Shown: one piece after another, positions 17,106 to 26,951 of the stretch | How positions within the stretch are numbered: the stretch's first letter is position 1 | Layout: each line of letters begins with the position of its first letter | Origin: Candidatus Kuenenia stuttgartensis | GTDB taxonomy: Bacteria > Planctomycetota > Planctomycetia > Isosphaerales > Isosphaeraceae | Assembly (NCBI GenBank): GCA_945865635.1 | Contig: CAMBEP010000034.1 | Span: forward strand, 1 to 51,545 | Reading direction: 5' to 3' | DNA length: 51,545 bases | The notes under the pieces: generated by a model | What the model was told of the DNA's origin: nothing | The model's database searches: none | Seen by the model: only the letters and a program-made list of their open reading frames with translations | Program-made: the position numbers and the translations under genes

Positions 17106-18722
17106 GTGCAAAAGCGAATCATGAGCAAGCGGATGATCCATGAAAGCGGTCGTTATGGCATCGCGTCATGCGACTTGCAAATGCGGAAAGATGGGCGATC
17201 GAGGATGATCACAGCAGACGAAATCATCGGCTCCTTGTCCGAAGGCATTGCTGTGGTGGATGTGGATGAGGTTGTGCTTTGGTGCAACCCGGCCTTTCGG
17301 CGTCTGGCTGACCCGGGCCTGGAGCCGATTGGGGCGAAATTTTACAGGCTTTTTGGGGCCCCTGAGATCATCGAGCGGGAAGATTGCCCGATGCAGGCAG
17401 CTCGGGCGTCGGGACATCCGGAAGTGTGTGTGCTTCGGATTGAAGCCAACAAGTATTTGGGCATGACGGCCACACCCGTGAGAGACGAGCATGGGGTCGT
17501 CCTAAGGCTGATCATATTGCTAAGCGATGTGACGAACGAGATTCAGCAGGAGCAGAAATTAAAAGCGATTTATGAGGCAGGCGAGAAGCTTTCCGACCTT
17601 TCGGCGCAGGATATCCGGGAGATGGGGCTTGAGGAACGCACGGATCTGCTTAAATACAATATTATTCGCGACCTCAAGGAACTGCTTGGTGTCAGGAATG
17701 TGGAAATCCGGCTGGTCGAATTTGAATCAAGACTGCTCGTGCCTCTGCTTTCCGAAGGCATGACACCGGATGCCGAGAATCGCAAGCTCTGTGTTGCAGA
17801 AACCGGTCAGGGAGTGACGGGCTTTGTGGCTGCCACCGCCAAGAGCTATCTTTGCCGGGACACACGCAGGGATCCGCTCTATCTGGAAGGGGCGGCCAAT
17901 GCCTTAAGTTCCTACACGATTCCTCTGATTGACCAGGGCCAAATGCTGGGCACCCTGAATGTCGAATCCGATTCGGTGGACGCCTTCAATGTGAGCGACC
18001 GGCAGTTTCTCGACGTGTATGCCCAGAATCTGGCCCAGGCCCTGCACACTCTTGACCTCCTGCAGGCCGAAACCTCGCGGGCGTATCATGAAAGTGTGGA
18101 TAAGATCTGGAGATCCGTCGCCCTTCCCGTGGACGAAATCCTGAGCGATGCCACCTTTGTGCTCGACCGATATGTCGGCCACGACGACGACATCATCCGC
18201 CGCCTTCGACACCTGATCGTCAGAGCCCGCGACATACGCACCAAAATCAAGGAAGTCGAGGCCGTGGCTCCGACCTCGGCCCGCATTCCAACCAATCGGA
18301 CCACTCCGCCACTGCTCGATATGCGTGTCCTGTTTGTCGATTCCGACGAAGCCACCCGCCGCGCAGCCCACCACCTGCTTGGCCAATGGGGCGCCACGGT
18401 CGAGACCGCTCGCGATGGTTCTGAAGCCATCGCACTGGCCAGAGGCTCAAATTACAACCTCGCCATCAGCGATATCTTCCTCCCCGACATGAACGGCTAT
18501 GAAATCTTCATGGCCCTGCGATCCATTCAAACCAGCCTCCCAATCGTCCTCATGACCGGCTTCGCCTACGACCAGAAACACTCCATCGTCAAGGCCCGCA
18601 ATGAAGGCATGACCACAGTGCTTTATAAGCCATTCCGCGCTGACCGAATTCTCGACGCCGTCCTCAAAGGCCTCGGCAAAATCCCAATCGATTCGCAGCC
18701 CTCCAAAAACAGTCTCAATTAA
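17106..18722 (+). CDS. PAS-GAF-receiver regulatory protein without a kinase ATPase domain
   Basis: The 538-residue protein has a PAS domain (about 36-145), a GAF domain (about 190-320), and a helical stretch (about 325-385) resembling a degenerate dimerisation/phosphotransfer module. A receiver domain (about 405-520) has its acidic pair near Asp412/Asp414, phosphoacceptor Asp456 (AISDIFLPDMNG), Thr484 and Lys508 (YKPF). No HATPase domain, DNA-binding domain or output enzyme was found. It should be a cytoplasmic sensor-receiver that takes phosphate from a kinase encoded elsewhere. The start could be the GTG at 17106 or the ATG at 17121; neither has a clear ribosome site. The adjacent upstream gene is divergent. 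Confidence 0.88.
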   Translation: MQKRIMSKRMIHESGRYGIASCDLQMRKDGRSRMITADEIIGSLSEGIAVVDVDEVVLWCNPAFRRLADPGLEPIGAKFYRLFGAPEIIEREDCPMQAARASGHPEVCVLRIEANKYLGMTATPVRDEHGVVLRLIILLSDVTNEIQQEQKLKAIYEAGEKLSDLSAQDIREMGLEERTDLLKYNIIRDLKELLGVRNVEIRLVEFESRLLVPLLSEGMTPDAENRKLCVAETGQGVTGFVAATAKSYLCRDTRRDPLYLEGAANALSSYTIPLIDQGQMLGTLNVESDSVDAFNVSDRQFLDVYAQNLAQALHTLDLLQAETSRAYHESVDKIWRSVALPVDEILSDATFVLDRYVGHDDDIIRRLRHLIVRARDIRTKIKEVEAVAPTSARIPTNRTTPPLLDMRVLFVDSDEATRRAAHHLLGQWGATVETARDGSEAIALARGSNYNLAISDIFLPDMNGYEIFMALRSIQTSLPIVLMTGFAYDQKHSIVKARNEGMTTVLYKPFRADRILDAVLKGLGKIPIDSQPSKNSLN

Positions 18723-18824
18723 TCTGTCCGGTGCAGCCTTAATCTTGCAAGCCTTACGACCGGCAAATTAGATATAACCAAAATTTTGGCAAAGTCCGGC
18801 CGTTTCCATGTCGATTCATTTGAC

Positions 18825-20543
18825 ATGGTCAAGCGACATTTACGAACACATTTACCGAAACTTCTTCTGACCGTTCCGGCATTGAGCGGGTGCGTCATCA
18901 CCAAGCCGATGCAGCAATCGGGCGCAATGCGGACAATTTTTCCGCCCCAATCGATTGCCACACAAACAAAAGCCCATTCGGAACGGATTCAGAGCGACTC
19001 AATGATCGTGCTTGCCCAGGCGGAATCTGGCCCATTGCCGCCTGCGATAGCCACTTCCGAACATGTGCAAGCTGAGCCCGGTATGTCGGCCGCGAGCAGT
19101 CTCAATGATTTGATCGGCTTGGCACTGGCTCAGAATCCGATGGTCAAAGCCGCTCGACTGAATGTCGAAAGCCTGGGCCACAGAGTGGTTCAGGCGCGTT
19201 CGCTGGACGACCCCGTCGTCTCGAATTCGATTTACCCGATTCCATCCGTCGCGCCTCAGTATGCGCTGATGGGATATATGCCTTACGACTTTCTTATCGC
19301 CCAGCAATTCCCTTGGTCAGGCACTCTCAGGCGGCGCGGAATGGTGGCTGAAAAGGATGTCCAGATTGCTCTCGAAGAACTGGCTGCCACAGAACTTGAC
19401 ACGGTTGCAGACCTGAAGAAGGCTTATGCCGACTTGAACTACACAATTCAGGCCTCAGCCATTTTAGAGCAGAACCGACGACTGGCCAACGACTTCATAG
19501 CGCTTGCCCAAGCCCGGTTCCGCACGGGCACAGCGGCCCAGTCGGACATCATTCGAGCCGAAATCAGCCTCACAGAGATCGACCGCGAAGCGGCAACCCT
19601 GAATGGAGATTCTGAATCGTCCCGCGCTGAACTCGCCAGAATTCTTGGCGATACGCCTGGAATGGAACCGATCTTAAATCACTTTACGATTCACCCGAAC
19701 CAGGATCAAAGCACACAAAACACGGCTTTGGAAGAGCTCTATGAAATTGCCCTTCAGGCACGCCCGGACCTTGGCGGGCGACTGGCGGCCATTGAGCGCG
19801 ACCAGATTGCCGAAGAGCTGGCATCGCTTCGCGGCAAGCCAAATCTCTCGCTCGGTTTCATTTATCAAAACATGCAAAAGACCAATGCCCAGCAGCCCCA
19901 AACCGCGATGGGCTCACCCAATATCGGCCTGTTTGTCGGATTCAACCTGCCAGTCTATCGCGCCAAAATCGCTGCCGGTGTCGCCGAGGCTCAGGCCCGA
20001 ACCGCTGCCGACAAAGCACTTTATGAAGCCGAACGAAATCAGGTCCGGCGCGATATCCGAACGCTCCACAATTCCGTAAATGTCCAGCGTCAAGTACTTA
20101 ATTTGATTGAAAATGTGAACCTGCCCAACACACGCCGGATATTGGAAACGGTCGAGGCCGATTATCGGTCGGGCAAGGCAGGGGTGGATGCACTCTCCAT
20201 GCTCTCAGCCTGGCGCGATGTGCTGGCCGTGGAACTTCAAGTGGCACAGGTGCAGTCGGAGCTGGTCAAAACCTCGGCCAATCTGGAACGTGCCGTGGGA
20301 TTGAGACTAGCCCAGATTTCGCCGGCCCAAGTCGCGGCCCTGAAACCTTCCGTCACTCCACCCAAGCCACCCGCCCCCTTCGCCAATCTGCCGAAGAGCG
20401 AGATCAATCCTGTGGTTTACGTCTCCAAGCCAGCAGAACCTCTGCCGAATTCGGCCTCAGCACCCGCATTTCAACCTGCTCCGACTTCAGGTCCGGCCCC
20501 GCCATCACCCAGCCAGGTTGGGCCTGAAAGGGCGACACCATGA
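18825..20543 (+). CDS. TolC-family outer-membrane efflux lipoprotein
   Basis: The 572-residue protein starts with a lipoprotein signal: positive start, LPKLLLTVPALSGC with the lipidated cysteine at 23. Two TolC-type repeats follow: LNDLIGLALAQNPMVKAARL opens the first, and the second carries LEELYEIALQARPDLGGRLA. Long amphipathic helices (KKAYADLNYTIQAS; EADYRSGKAGVDALSM) are as in OEP subunits of RND and heavy-metal efflux systems. The C-terminal ~60 residues are Pro/Ala-rich and probably disordered. The frame extends upstream to a TTG at 18786, but the ATG at 18825 gives a normal signal peptide. No inner-membrane pump or adaptor gene is adjacent. The stop overlaps the next gene's ATG. Confidence 0.9.
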   Translation: MVKRHLRTHLPKLLLTVPALSGCVITKPMQQSGAMRTIFPPQSIATQTKAHSERIQSDSMIVLAQAESGPLPPAIATSEHVQAEPGMSAASSLNDLIGLALAQNPMVKAARLNVESLGHRVVQARSLDDPVVSNSIYPIPSVAPQYALMGYMPYDFLIAQQFPWSGTLRRRGMVAEKDVQIALEELAATELDTVADLKKAYADLNYTIQASAILEQNRRLANDFIALAQARFRTGTAAQSDIIRAEISLTEIDREAATLNGDSESSRAELARILGDTPGMEPILNHFTIHPNQDQSTQNTALEELYEIALQARPDLGGRLAAIERDQIAEELASLRGKPNLSLGFIYQNMQKTNAQQPQTAMGSPNIGLFVGFNLPVYRAKIAAGVAEAQARTAADKALYEAERNQVRRDIRTLHNSVNVQRQVLNLIENVNLPNTRRILETVEADYRSGKAGVDALSMLSAWRDVLAVELQVAQVQSELVKTSANLERAVGLRLAQISPAQVAALKPSVTPPKPPAPFANLPKSEINPVVYVSKPAEPLPNSASAPAFQPAPTSGPAPPSPSQVGPERATP

Positions 20544-21019
20544 TCGTCAAATTTTACAGGATCAGTTTTTGGGGATTATTTCTGGCGATCTCCACAACAC
20601 CCGTAACAATTGCGCAAAGCAATATGTCAGAGCGGTTTGGCAGCCCCTCAGCACGCCCCCTGACTGGCTATTCGCAACAGTCGATCGTGCCCTTGGGAGG
20701 TGGCGGATTTCTACCAGTCGGGCCCGGTTCCATGGGCGGCCCAGGCAAGGATATGATGAACACGCCCACCATGCCCTCAATTTCTGGCCCCAGATCGATG
20801 AGTTCAAAATCGAGACGAATGGGCCAGGGCATCGGCGTGATGGGTGCGGAGCCACTTCGGGCAAGTCTTGGTGCGGGTGGGAGTTCGTCGATGATCCAAC
20901 CCAGAGACTCAATGGGAAGCCCCTTGATGAGCCCCCGAAAGCCCGTAGGAAACTTTCCGTTTGTCAGGCCAACTCCTTTGCCCGGCAGCAGCGGTGCCGG
21001 GCCAGCCATGGCCATGTAA
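20540..21019 (+). CDS. Small secreted Gly/Ser/Pro/Met-rich protein, unknown function
   Basis: The 159-residue protein starts inside the stop of the TolC gene (ATGA), which strongly suggests translational coupling. It has a signal peptide (residues 1-25, FWGLFLAISTTPVTIAQ) and then a low-complexity, probably disordered chain full of Gly, Ser, Pro and Met (for example GGPGKDMMNTPTMPSISG). No domain is recognised. The Met-rich stretches recall metal-binding periplasmic peptides, which would fit a heavy-metal efflux partner, but this is speculation. The overlap and signal peptide argue that it is real. Confidence 0.65.
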   Translation: MIVKFYRISFWGLFLAISTTPVTIAQSNMSERFGSPSARPLTGYSQQSIVPLGGGGFLPVGPGSMGGPGKDMMNTPTMPSISGPRSMSSKSRRMGQGIGVMGAEPLRASLGAGGSSSMIQPRDSMGSPLMSPRKPVGNFPFVRPTPLPGSSGAGPAMAM

Positions 21020-21162
21020 TCCATCGGCCAAAGCCATCACAACCATGCCAGATTTGCAACCTATAGAAACACGACTTTTATATCCAATTTTAGACAAAAC
21101 GAAAACCATGTGTTAAGATAGATAAGGTTGGCGAATTGTGAACAATAGTGGGGTCTTCTGTC

Positions 21163-22491
21163 ATGTCAACGATCGAGTCGGATTTGGAGTCGGAGTTGTC
21201 GGAGCGAGTGGCCGAGATGGGCCGTCGGGCCGCCGCATCGGTTTTGGACCCATCGGAATCCATCAATGCGCGTGAATTGCACAACACGCTTCGGAGCCTT
21301 CGATCGATCGATGGCCCTCGAAACATGCGTTATCTGGCAGTCGATTATCTCACAATCCTGGCCGTTTTTGCCGTAGCGGCGATTTATCTGGAATATCGGG
21401 CGGATTGGGGCCTTCCACGCTGGACCATCATCATTCTGTTTGGTTTGGGCTCGCTCATCATGGGAGGAGTGCAGCATCGCCTGGCAGCCATCGCCCATGA
21501 AGCATCGCATTATACACTTTTGAAGAATCGGATATGGAACGACCTGGTGGGCGACTGGCTCTGCCTTTTTCCATTGATGTCAAGCGTTCAGCTTTATCGA
21601 CTGAACCATATGGCGCATCACCAGTTTGTGAATGACGAATCGTTTGACCCCGACTATCGCAATATGGAGCGTTTCTGGGGCGGCAAGCTCCCACAGGGCC
21701 GCTGGGGATTTTTCGCAGAAACCTATCTCAGACCATTCTTTGCGCCTCTGAGCGTGATCCGCTATGGGCTGGATTATGTTCTTAACAACGTATTTGCAGT
21801 AGGCGACAGTTTTTATCTGCGCAAGATCGGCATAGTTCCTCCAGAATCGACTCGCCTGAAGCTTGGCCCGATTCTGGCTGTGATCTGGCTCTTGGCAACC
21901 GATGCCGCCATGATTCTGGCCGAACGCTCAGGGCGGCTCGACCTTGTTCTGGCCTCAGCAGCTTTGGGTGTGGTCATCGCCGTGGCAGGTGCCCTGACGA
22001 TCCCAAGCCGATGGGTTTATCTCTCTCCATTCAAGGAGCCTTACCCAGTGCGTGTGGCGTCGGCCATGCGTCTGACCTTCCTGATTGTCGGCCTGCTCAG
22101 CCTGAACACCCTCAGGGCCTGGACTGGCGGGCGCAGCACAGCCCTTTTCTTTGGCCTTTGGGTTTTTCCTCTGCTCACCACGTTCATGTATTACATGCTT
22201 CTTCGCGAGATCTATCAGCACGGCAATACGGATAAGGACAGGATCACCAATACACGCGTCTTCCATGTCGATCCCTTCACCCGCTGGGCCGTTTTTGTAC
22301 ATGGCCAGGACCTGCACACCCCGCACCACCTTTATCCAGCGATTCCGCACTATGCCCTGGAAGAGGCCCACGAAACTCTGAAGCGGCTCAACCCGGATTA
22401 CCAGTCCCGCGTTGTGGAAGTGCATGGGACATTGTTCCACGGCCGATCCAGCCTCCCAACCATTCAGGACGTCGTCGCCGTGTATCACTAG
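21163..22491 (+). CDS. Fatty acid desaturase family membrane protein
   Basis: This 442-residue di-iron membrane enzyme introduces double bonds or hydroxyls into acyl chains or related lipids. The three histidine boxes are HEASH (112-116), HMAHH (149-153) and HTPHH (385-389), spaced by hydrophobic segments. Membrane helices occur around residues 60-105 and 230-300. The frame is open to a GTG at 21148, but the ATG at 21163 has GGGG about ten bases upstream and is preferred. A charged N-terminal region (about 1-50) precedes the first membrane span. No acyl carrier or ferredoxin gene is adjacent, so the electron donor and substrate are unknown. Confidence 0.9.
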   Translation: MSTIESDLESELSERVAEMGRRAAASVLDPSESINARELHNTLRSLRSIDGPRNMRYLAVDYLTILAVFAVAAIYLEYRADWGLPRWTIIILFGLGSLIMGGVQHRLAAIAHEASHYTLLKNRIWNDLVGDWLCLFPLMSSVQLYRLNHMAHHQFVNDESFDPDYRNMERFWGGKLPQGRWGFFAETYLRPFFAPLSVIRYGLDYVLNNVFAVGDSFYLRKIGIVPPESTRLKLGPILAVIWLLATDAAMILAERSGRLDLVLASAALGVVIAVAGALTIPSRWVYLSPFKEPYPVRVASAMRLTFLIVGLLSLNTLRAWTGGRSTALFFGLWVFPLLTTFMYYMLLREIYQHGNTDKDRITNTRVFHVDPFTRWAVFVHGQDLHTPHHLYPAIPHYALEEAHETLKRLNPDYQSRVVEVHGTLFHGRSSLPTIQDVVAVYH

Positions 22492-22817
22492 GTTGCGGCT
22501 CCTTTGATTTTCCGGCGTTGGGTGTGGGCACAATCCTCGGACTGTGCCCACTCTGCAAACCATTTAAGGACCATAAGAGTGATTATCGGACGTTGGGCTG
22601 AGGTGGGGGCAAATTTTGGGGCCCCCTCTCTTTTTCACAACAGGAAGCCTAAGGCCGAAAGACTTTCTCGACTGGCAACTAGACCTTGCCGGCCGGTTCG
22701 ATTACATTAACGATTCCTTACAGGTTTTGTGATGTCGGGAATCAGAAACCAGAGCACAGGCAGAGACACGACGCCGCTACTTGACCATTTTTCGATTTCG
22801 AAGGATCAAATACAGCC
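22492..22817. other. Intergenic stretch with a 9-bp hairpin
   Basis: No gene is seen. GTGGGCACA (22524-22532) pairs with TGTGCCCAC (22543-22551), 33 bases after the desaturase stop, and could end its transcript although no T-run follows. The remainder should contain the promoter of the POT transporter gene. Confidence 0.45.
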
Positions 22818-24368
22818 ATGGGTGCATTGTCCGGACATCCTCGCGGCCTCTACATGCTGTTCTTCGCCGAGATGTGGGAGCGATTCTCCTACTATGGCAT
22901 GCGAGCCTTGCTCGTTTTCTATATGACCAAGGGTTTTCTTGGGTATGGCGATACCAGAGCCTCAGCCGTCTATGGGGCTTACACCGGACTGGTCTATGCC
23001 ACTCCGGTCATTGGCGGATTGCTGGCAGATCGGATTCTGGGCTACCGGCTGGCGGTGATCTTCGGCGGAATCCTGATGGCTTTGGGACACCTCTTGATGA
23101 TGGTGGAAAATCATCTGGCGTTCTATACAGCTTTGGCTTTGCTGATTGTGGGCAATGGCTTCTTCAAGCCAAACATTTCTTCGATTGTCGGCAAGCTTTA
23201 TGAGCAAGGCGACCAGCGACGCGATGCCGGCTTCACCATCTTCTATATGGGCATCAATACCGGAGCCTTTCTTGCCCCTTTGATCTGCGGTTACATTGGC
23301 GAAGAGTATGGCTGGCATTATGGGTTTGGCCTGGCGACGGTGGGCATGCTGCTTGGCCTGATCGTCTTCACGCTGGGCCAGGATCGCCTTGGTGAGCATG
23401 GGCTTGCACCTTCCAAGGAGCTTCTCAGGCGTGAGACGCCGAAAATCTTGATCGGAACCGCATTGGTCGTCGGATTGATCTCTACAGTTCTGGTGACGAT
23501 GGAATCCCTCAAATCATTCTTCACCAAAATCTATATCCCCGACTTCATTTTCCTGTTCCTGCTTGTTTTTGGCGTGATTACACTTACAAAACTCTTCCAG
23601 ACAGCAATTGCCAGCGAGAAAGTCGCTCGCCAAAGACTTTTCGTCGTCTTTGCACTGATGTTTTTCTCGATGGTCTTCTGGATGTGTTTTGAGCAGGCGG
23701 GGAGCTCTTTGAGCCTCTTTACGGATCGAAATGTGAACCGGACTGTTTTCGGCCAAGTGATCAAGGCGTCCCAGTTCCAGTCGGTCAACCCCCTGTTCAT
23801 CATCTTTTTCGCACCTCTGCTGGCGGGTCTCTGGGACAAGCTTGCACGCCAGGGGAAAGATCCATCCGCACCCGTAAAATTCTTCCTGGCCCTGCTCCAG
23901 CTCGCCTTGGGATTTGGCTGCTTTTGGCTCGGCGCCAGCACAGCCGACGAAAAAGGCATGGTGTGGGTCGGATGGCTGATTCTTGGTTACTTCTTCCAGA
24001 CCACGGGAGAACTTTGTCTCTCGCCGGTTGGGTTATCGCTTGTGACCAAGATGTCGCCCCAAAAAATCGTGGGCATCGTCATGGGCGCCTGGTTCCTTTC
24101 CGTAGCACTGGCGAATTACCTTGCAGGCAAAATTGCCGAACTCACAAGCGTTTCCGAAGGCGGAGGCGGCGCCAATGCTGTGATTCCTCCTCCATCCGAA
24201 ACCGTGATGATTTACGGTCAGGTCTTTGGCAAGATCGCGATCGGAGCTCTTGTGGCAAGCCTGCTTGTTCTGGCTCTCTCGCCAATCCTCACCAAGTGGA
24301 TGCACATGAAGGAATTAGGCAAAGCTGATACAGATCATCTCTCGGACCTCCACGAAGAAATGGCCTGA
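22818..24368 (+). CDS. POT/PTR family peptide transporter
   Basis: The 516-residue polytopic membrane protein belongs to the proton-dependent oligopeptide transporter branch of the major facilitator superfamily. It carries the N-terminal FAEMWERFSYYGMRALLVFY motif (proton coupling), GGLLADRILGYRLAV (the loop between helices 2 and 3), and FTIFYMGINTGAFLAPLICG (the PTR2 signature). About 12-14 membrane segments are visible, as expected. It lies 78 bases before an exported S9 peptidase gene on the same strand, so peptides released by that enzyme could be taken up by this transporter; this pairing is inference from position. Confidence 0.95.
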   Translation: MGALSGHPRGLYMLFFAEMWERFSYYGMRALLVFYMTKGFLGYGDTRASAVYGAYTGLVYATPVIGGLLADRILGYRLAVIFGGILMALGHLLMMVENHLAFYTALALLIVGNGFFKPNISSIVGKLYEQGDQRRDAGFTIFYMGINTGAFLAPLICGYIGEEYGWHYGFGLATVGMLLGLIVFTLGQDRLGEHGLAPSKELLRRETPKILIGTALVVGLISTVLVTMESLKSFFTKIYIPDFIFLFLLVFGVITLTKLFQTAIASEKVARQRLFVVFALMFFSMVFWMCFEQAGSSLSLFTDRNVNRTVFGQVIKASQFQSVNPLFIIFFAPLLAGLWDKLARQGKDPSAPVKFFLALLQLALGFGCFWLGASTADEKGMVWVGWLILGYFFQTTGELCLSPVGLSLVTKMSPQKIVGIVMGAWFLSVALANYLAGKIAELTSVSEGGGGANAVIPPPSETVMIYGQVFGKIAIGALVASLLVLALSPILTKWMHMKELGKADTDHLSDLHEEMA

Positions 24369-24446
24369 TCGGTACTCGACAACAACCGGCCTGATAACTG
24401 ATCATATTTCCATGGATTCCAACTGACCCAAGGGCCATCGCCTCCC

Positions 24447-26531
24447 ATGCGCAATCTTTATACCTCAACGGCCCTTCTACTCGGGCTTTTCTGGATGAGT
24501 TCTGAGATGAAAACCGCCAAGGCTCAAATCGGAACCCGGCCGATGACCGTCGAAGATCTTCTGGCCGTCAAATCGGTCGGCGGTCTGAAGCTCTCGCCTG
24601 ATGGCAAAAAGGCTGTCTACAGCGTTTCAGCACTCGACAAAACCACAGGCAAATCCAACAGCGACCTGTGGGTGGCTGAAGTGAGCCGATCCGGCAGCCC
24701 TCACCGGCTCACAACCAACTTGGCCTCCGATAGCGAGCCTGCCTGGCTGCCTGACAATCGAACGGTCGTCTTTCTTTCAAGCCGTTCTGGCTCATCACAA
24801 CTCTGGGCCATTGAGATCGACGGCGGCGAGGCCCGTCAGATCACGTCCCTGCCCTTGGATATCGCCGGTGGCCCCGTTGTTTCCCCTGATGGCAAACTGG
24901 CAGCCTTTCCTGTGCGGGTTTACCCGGGCAAATCGCTTCAGGAAACTGCCGACGAAGATAAGAAACGCGAATCGGCTCCGTCCAAGGTCAAGACCTTCGA
25001 CAGCCTGATGATTCGCCACTGGGACACCTACGACGACGGCAAGCGGTCGCACATCTTCGTAGCCGATCTGGCCACGGGTAAGGCCACTGACCTCTCCCCT
25101 GCCCTGACTTCCAACGCACCCCCTGGCCCATTTGGCGGCTCGAGCGATTACACCTTCAGCCCGGATTCAAAAACCGTCGTCTTTACGGCTGAACCACTTA
25201 AGGAACATGCCTGGACGACCAACAACGACCTTTGGCTCGTTTCTCTCAACAAGCCCGGTGCCCTGAAAAATCTGACCGCCTCCAATCCCGGGGCAGACGG
25301 GACACCCGCCTTCTCGCCGGATGGCAAGCACCTGGCCTATCTGCGTCAGATCAGGGCCGGTTTCGAAGCCGATCAAAACGTTCTGACGATCCTCGAATTC
25401 TCTACCGGAAAATTCACGGAACTGACCCGGCCGCTCGATCGGCCCGTTCATGAATTCAATTGGTCAGGCGATGGCTCTGCCCTACTGGCCACCATCGAAA
25501 ACGAGGGCAACCAAGACATTTTTGTGATTGACCCGACTGGTAAAAAGCCGCCTGTCAATGCCATCGGCGGAAAAGGCGTCCACACCGCCCCTCAGCAAGT
25601 GGCCAAGGGTGGTTTGATTGCCTATCTTCGAAACGATTCCGTATCGCCCAATGAAATCTTCTACACCCGACTGGCCACCGATGGCCCAAACGTGACCAAG
25701 CGGCTGAGCAGCCATAACGATGAACTTGTGGCAGAAATCGACCTGACCGCCGCCGAACCGTTTCATTTTAAGGGTGCTGATAATGCAACCGTTCATGGAT
25801 GGATCACAAAGCCTCCCGGCTTCAATCCTTCGAAAAAATACCCGGTGCTTTATCTGATCCACGGCGGGCCTCAATCGGCCTGGATGAATGTCTGGCATGC
25901 CCGCTGGAACTCGACACTTTTTGCCGCGCCCGGATATGTGGTTGTGGCTGTGAATCCTCGTGGTTCAACTGGCTACGGGCAGGAGTTTACAGACCAAATC
26001 AGCCGCGACTGGAATGGCCGCGTTTATACGGATCTGATCAACGGCCTGGATCATGTTCTCAAGACATATTCCTATATGGATGCGAACCGCGTGGGTGCAG
26101 CCGGCGGCTCGTATGGCGGCTATATGGTCAACTGGATTGCCGGCCAGACCGATCGGTTCAAGTGTCTGATCAGCCATGCCGGTGTGTGGGACCTTCCAGG
26201 CATGTATGGGACGACCGAAGAGCTCTGGTTTGCCGAGTGGGAATTTGGCGGGCCGCCTTGGGACAAAACGCATACGGATCTCTATTTGAAGCAGTCGCCA
26301 AGCATGTTCGCAGGCAACATCAAGACTCCGGTTCTGGTCACTCACGGCTCGCTCGACTACCGTGTGCCTGAAACGCAGGGGTTTGGTCTTTTCACCGCCC
26401 TTCAAAGACGCGGAATCGCAAGCCGCCTGGTGCTTTTTCCAGATGAAAATCACTGGATCCTGAAGCCTGCCAACCGACGTGTCTGGTGGAGTGAAATGCA
26501 CGCCTGGCTAAAGACTTACCTGAAGCCCTGA
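24447..26531 (+). CDS. S9 family prolyl-oligopeptidase-type peptidase, secreted
   Basis: The 694-residue protein has a signal peptide (about 1-26, LLLGLFWMSSEM...AKA). An N-terminal WD40-like/TolB-type beta-propeller (about 40-400) carries repeats such as LKLSPDGKKAVYSV and PAFSPDGKHLAYLR. A C-terminal alpha/beta-hydrolase domain completes it. The triad is Ser555 (GGSYGGYM), Asp637 (HGSLDYRVPE) and His669 (DENHWIL). It should cleave dipeptides or acylated residues from peptides in the periplasm. It follows the POT transporter gene by 78 bases and is followed after 20 bases by the DUF983 gene, so the three may form one transcript. Confidence 0.95.
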   Translation: MRNLYTSTALLLGLFWMSSEMKTAKAQIGTRPMTVEDLLAVKSVGGLKLSPDGKKAVYSVSALDKTTGKSNSDLWVAEVSRSGSPHRLTTNLASDSEPAWLPDNRTVVFLSSRSGSSQLWAIEIDGGEARQITSLPLDIAGGPVVSPDGKLAAFPVRVYPGKSLQETADEDKKRESAPSKVKTFDSLMIRHWDTYDDGKRSHIFVADLATGKATDLSPALTSNAPPGPFGGSSDYTFSPDSKTVVFTAEPLKEHAWTTNNDLWLVSLNKPGALKNLTASNPGADGTPAFSPDGKHLAYLRQIRAGFEADQNVLTILEFSTGKFTELTRPLDRPVHEFNWSGDGSALLATIENEGNQDIFVIDPTGKKPPVNAIGGKGVHTAPQQVAKGGLIAYLRNDSVSPNEIFYTRLATDGPNVTKRLSSHNDELVAEIDLTAAEPFHFKGADNATVHGWITKPPGFNPSKKYPVLYLIHGGPQSAWMNVWHARWNSTLFAAPGYVVVAVNPRGSTGYGQEFTDQISRDWNGRVYTDLINGLDHVLKTYSYMDANRVGAAGGSYGGYMVNWIAGQTDRFKCLISHAGVWDLPGMYGTTEELWFAEWEFGGPPWDKTHTDLYLKQSPSMFAGNIKTPVLVTHGSLDYRVPETQGFGLFTALQRRGIASRLVLFPDENHWILKPANRRVWWSEMHAWLKTYLKP

Positions 26532-26551
26532 TCCCCTTTTGAAGCGGTTTC

Positions 26552-26947
26552 ATGAAAGCACAGGCATTGGCAAACAAACCAGAACCATCGGCCATGACGC
26601 ACAAGAGCATAGTCGTCTCGATACTGACAATGCGCTGTCCTGTCTGCCGCGAGGGCAAGGTTTTTGCCAATAATTTCTTGAAGATGCATACGCTCTGCCC
26701 AACCTGCGGGCTGAAATTCGAGCGCGAGCCCGGCTATTTTCTGGGCGCCATGTATTTCAGCTATGGCATGGCCATTCCGCCTCTGACGATCATGACCATC
26801 TTCCAGAAATGGATGTCGCCAGAGCGGTCCATGACCTCATGCATTTTGGTCTCCACCTTGATCTTTCTGCCAATGGTGGTTCCGATCGTACGATTTTCGC
26901 GTCTCCTCTGGTTGCATTTTGACCGCTTCTTCGACCCCCAGGAATAA
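26552..26947 (+). CDS. DUF983 family small membrane protein
   Basis: The 131-residue protein has two Cys pairs, CPVC (29-32) and CPTC (49-52), that look like a zinc ribbon. The segment FEREPGYFLGAMYFSYGMA is a hallmark of DUF983 and leads into two membrane helices (about 66-85 and 96-118). The family's function is unknown. It begins 20 bases after the S9 peptidase stop and is followed by a clear terminator-like hairpin. An internal ATG at codon 15 is an alternative start. Confidence 0.85.
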   Translation: MKAQALANKPEPSAMTHKSIVVSILTMRCPVCREGKVFANNFLKMHTLCPTCGLKFEREPGYFLGAMYFSYGMAIPPLTIMTIFQKWMSPERSMTSCILVSTLIFLPMVVPIVRFSRLLWLHFDRFFDPQE

Positions 26948-26951
26948 TCGC

